DNA of 16,761 nucleotides from Pseudomonadales bacterium (GTDB lineage: Bacteria; Pseudomonadota; Gammaproteobacteria; Pseudomonadales; IMCC2047), in contig JAIPFG010000027.1 in the NCBI GenBank assembly GCA_021736745.1, positions 1 to 16,761 on the forward strand, in the 5' to 3' direction. How positions within the stretch are numbered: position 1 is the stretch's first letter; every line of letters starts with the position of its first letter. The position numbers and the translations under genes are program-made. A model generated the notes under the pieces. That model made no database searches. It saw only the letters and a program-made list of their open reading frames with translations, and had not been told where the DNA came from. Below, piece after piece: positions 15,107-16,761 of the stretch.

Positions 15107-15121
15107 AGGGCGGTACAACTT

Positions 15122-16159
15122 CTAGTCAGGTGTCGATTTGTATTGTTGCGGTCTTTGCTTAATTTGAAAACGGCGAACCGCTTTTTGGTGCTCATCCAGT
15201 GTAGCAGAAAAGAAATGACTTCCATCACCCCGCGCAACAAAATAGAGGCTATCTCCCGCCGCAGGATGCAAGGCAGCATAAATTGCCGCACGTCCAACCA
15301 TGGCGATAGGTGTTGGTGGTAACCCTTTAATCAAATAGGTGTTATAACTCGACTGTTGGATAAGATGTTTTCGCTGCAGGTTACCCTGATAGGCATCCCC
15401 CAAACCATAGATTACTGTGGGGTCAGTCTGTAATCGCATCCCTTTTTCTAACCGCCGGACAAATACACCAGCAATTTTTTTACGTTCTGCAGGAACCGCC
15501 GTCTCTTTTTCGACAATAGAGGCCATAATCAATGCTTCATAGGATGTTCGGTAGGGTAAATTCTTATCCCGACTTATCCACTCTTCATTTAAAACTTGTT
15601 CAAGCCGGACATAAGCTCGTTTAAGGATATCAATGTCGGTGTTACCGGCAACATACTGGTAGCTATCGGGGAAAAATCGTCCTTCTGGATGCTCCCCGGC
15701 CTTACCCAGCCTCCTCATCACTTCTTCCTCAGAGAGACCTGAAACCAGTTGTGTTAATTTTTCCTGCTGAGATAACGCCGCTAGCACTTGATTAAAGCGC
15801 CAGCCTTCAACCAGTGTGACCTGATAGGTTTTTACTTTCCCGCTCGTAAAAAGATTCAGCAACTGGCGTGGAGAAACTCCCGGCTCTACTTGGTATTCAC
15901 CCGCTTTCACTTTGCTGGCTTGCCCTGTCACGACCGCATAAAGTATCCACCATTTGGGTTTTGTAATAACACCTTGGGCTGCCAAAGAAGTGGCCAACTC
16001 CCGAAAATGGCTGCCCGATTTGATTTGTACCAAAATGGGCGTCTCGGCAGAAAAATAAGTGCCTGTTAGATAGCGATGAAGTATATAACTGGACACCAGA
16101 CCAATAGCCAAAAAAAGGACAAGCAGGTACCTGAGAAATTTACTGACCGGTTTCATCAT
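15122..16159 (-). CDS. mltG: Endolytic murein transglycosylase MltG (YceG)
   Basis: MltG is an inner-membrane lytic transglycosylase that cuts nascent glycan strands and thereby ends their polymerisation. The 345-residue protein has one N-terminal membrane anchor (about 9-28) with the rest in the periplasm. A LysM-like region (about 40-110) precedes the YceG catalytic domain. The catalytic glutamate is Glu217 in MASIVEKETAVPAERKKIA, followed by the signature MRLQTDPTVIYGLG (241-254) and a C-terminal LPPTPIAMVGRAAIYAALHPA block. The first ATG (16157-16159) overlaps the pabC stop in a TGATG arrangement, typical of translational coupling. A second ATG directly follows. Confidence 0.96.
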   Translation of the reverse strand: MMKPVSKFLRYLLVLFLAIGLVSSYILHRYLTGTYFSAETPILVQIKSGSHFRELATSLAAQGVITKPKWWILYAVVTGQASKVKAGEYQVEPGVSPRQLLNLFTSGKVKTYQVTLVEGWRFNQVLAALSQQEKLTQLVSGLSEEEVMRRLGKAGEHPEGRFFPDSYQYVAGNTDIDILKRAYVRLEQVLNEEWISRDKNLPYRTSYEALIMASIVEKETAVPAERKKIAGVFVRRLEKGMRLQTDPTVIYGLGDAYQGNLQRKHLIQQSSYNTYLIKGLPPTPIAMVGRAAIYAALHPAAGDSLYFVARGDGSHFFSATLDEHQKAVRRFQIKQRPQQYKSTPD

Positions 16160-16761
16160 CAGGTGTTTATGAGCTGGTTAACCAGGTGTTGCAATCGGCG
16201 CGTTACATTACCAACCGGATAAGTTTGCTTATCCCACTGCCGAATTGGCCAGATACCGATGACACTGTTACAAACAAACACTTCCGGCATAGCTTTAAAC
16301 TGCGAACAATTAAAATCTTCTTCGATGACTTCAATGTCTTTAGCCGCAGCCTGCTCCAGAAGAAATCGACGCATAACACCGGCAACACCACACCGGTCTA
16401 GTCGAGGGGTCAATAACCGACCCTTAGGATCAATGGCAAAAAGGTTAGTTCTCGTTCCTTCAATGACCCTATCCTCCTGGTCAAGCATGATTCCTTCCTT
16501 AAACACAGAGCCTCGCCATTCGGTACTCGCCAGAACTTGATCCAGTCGATTAAGGTGTTTCAGCTCGGCCAACTCTGCCTGATATCCCAAACGGTAATCG
16601 CAGGTACAAACGGCAATCCCTTTAGTCTGATATTCAAGAGGATAATCAGGTAACGCAAATCGAATCACCAGCCTTAATGGAGTCTGTACCTCCGGTATTG
16701 CATAGCCCAACCCACTGGTTCCGGCAGTGACAATGATTTTTATCATCGCATTAACGCCAGC
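16159..16761 (-). CDS. pabC: Aminodeoxychorismate lyase PabC (partial, N-terminus off the window)
   Basis: PabC is a fold type IV PLP enzyme that splits 4-amino-4-deoxychorismate into pyruvate and 4-aminobenzoate for folate synthesis. The visible 200 residues include the PLP-lysine motif ELKHLNRLDQV (Lys codon at 16558-16560), RVIEGTRTNLFAID (the ExxxxN cofactor site), TPRLDRCGVAGVMR and VFVCNSVIGIWPI, all as in PabC. The family is about 270 residues long. The frame stays open beyond the ATG at 16744-16746 to the window edge (codons for AGVNA), and that ATG aligns with an internal position of E. coli PabC. The true start is therefore outside. The stop codon overlaps the mltG start. A branched-chain or D-amino-acid transaminase of the same fold is less likely, given the mltG neighbour. 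Confidence 0.93.
   Translation of the reverse strand, partial: AGVNAMIKIIVTAGTSGLGYAIPEVQTPLRLVIRFALPDYPLEYQTKGIAVCTCDYRLGYQAELAELKHLNRLDQVLASTEWRGSVFKEGIMLDQEDRVIEGTRTNLFAIDPKGRLLTPRLDRCGVAGVMRRFLLEQAAAKDIEVIEEDFNCSQFKAMPEVFVCNSVIGIWPIRQWDKQTYPVGNVTRRLQHLVNQLINT

Noticed and set aside
16744..16746. ATG read as the start of pabC.
   Set aside because: The frame is open through the window edge, the protein would be about 75 residues short, and the methionine aligns with an internal beta strand of E. coli PabC.
1..16761. CRISPR array, tRNA or rRNA genes, insertion sequences, prophage or defence genes.
   Set aside because: No regular direct repeats, cloverleaf-like sequences, transposase or integrase motifs, or terminal inverted repeats were seen; almost all of the window is accounted for by chromosomal genes.

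Overview
The window is an ordinary, densely coded chromosomal segment of a gammaproteobacterium. Three things point to a marine or environmental lineage of the Cellvibrionales/Pseudomonadales type: the minus-strand order pabC-mltG-tmk-holB-pilZ-tatD (the pseudomonad-type arrangement, with pilZ between holB and tatD), the ftsK-lolA pair, and a large PrsT-like TPR protein of the PEP-CTERM/exosortase world. This placement is inference from gene order and protein resemblance; no rRNA or tRNA gene is visible. No CRISPR array, insertion sequence, phage gene or attachment site was seen. All complete genes are intact. Two are cut by the window edges: lolA at the left (C-terminal part missing) and pabC at the right (N-terminal part missing).

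Layout. 1-2721: lolA (partial) and ftsK on the minus strand, ftsK starting at a TTG. 2722-3075: an AT-rich gap with a sigma70-like promoter that reads into a plus-strand gene for a small exported protein of unknown function (3076-3492). 3536-6370: dinG (DNA helicase with an Fe-S cluster), preceded with no gap by an uncharacterised lipoprotein gene, both minus. 6420-7085: a plus-strand DUF4126 membrane protein, divergent from the lipoprotein across only 49 bp. 7245-10031: prsT-like, minus, a 928-residue exported TPR protein. 10252-12264: plus-strand pair of a class V aminotransferase-fold PLP enzyme and a YiiX-type permuted papain-like amidase. 12269-16761: the six-gene minus-strand operon pabC, mltG, tmk, holB, pilZ, tatD.

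How they fit together. The right-hand operon combines folate synthesis (pabC), peptidoglycan strand termination (mltG), dTTP supply (tmk), the clamp-loader delta' subunit (holB), type IV pilus assembly (pilZ) and a TatD-family nuclease. The left side joins chromosome segregation (ftsK) to lipoprotein trafficking (lolA). The central accessory part (small exported protein, lipoprotein next to dinG, DUF4126, PrsT-like, aminotransferase plus amidase) is where function is least clear.

I did not find a convincing new multi-gene system. The observations most worth following are a PrsT-like protein that lacks the usual lipobox cysteine and has no exosortase genes beside it, the uncharacterised exported protein with its own promoter, the lipoprotein coupled to dinG, the aminotransferase/amidase pair, and short palindromes lying on stop codons at several gene ends, including all three convergent junctions.
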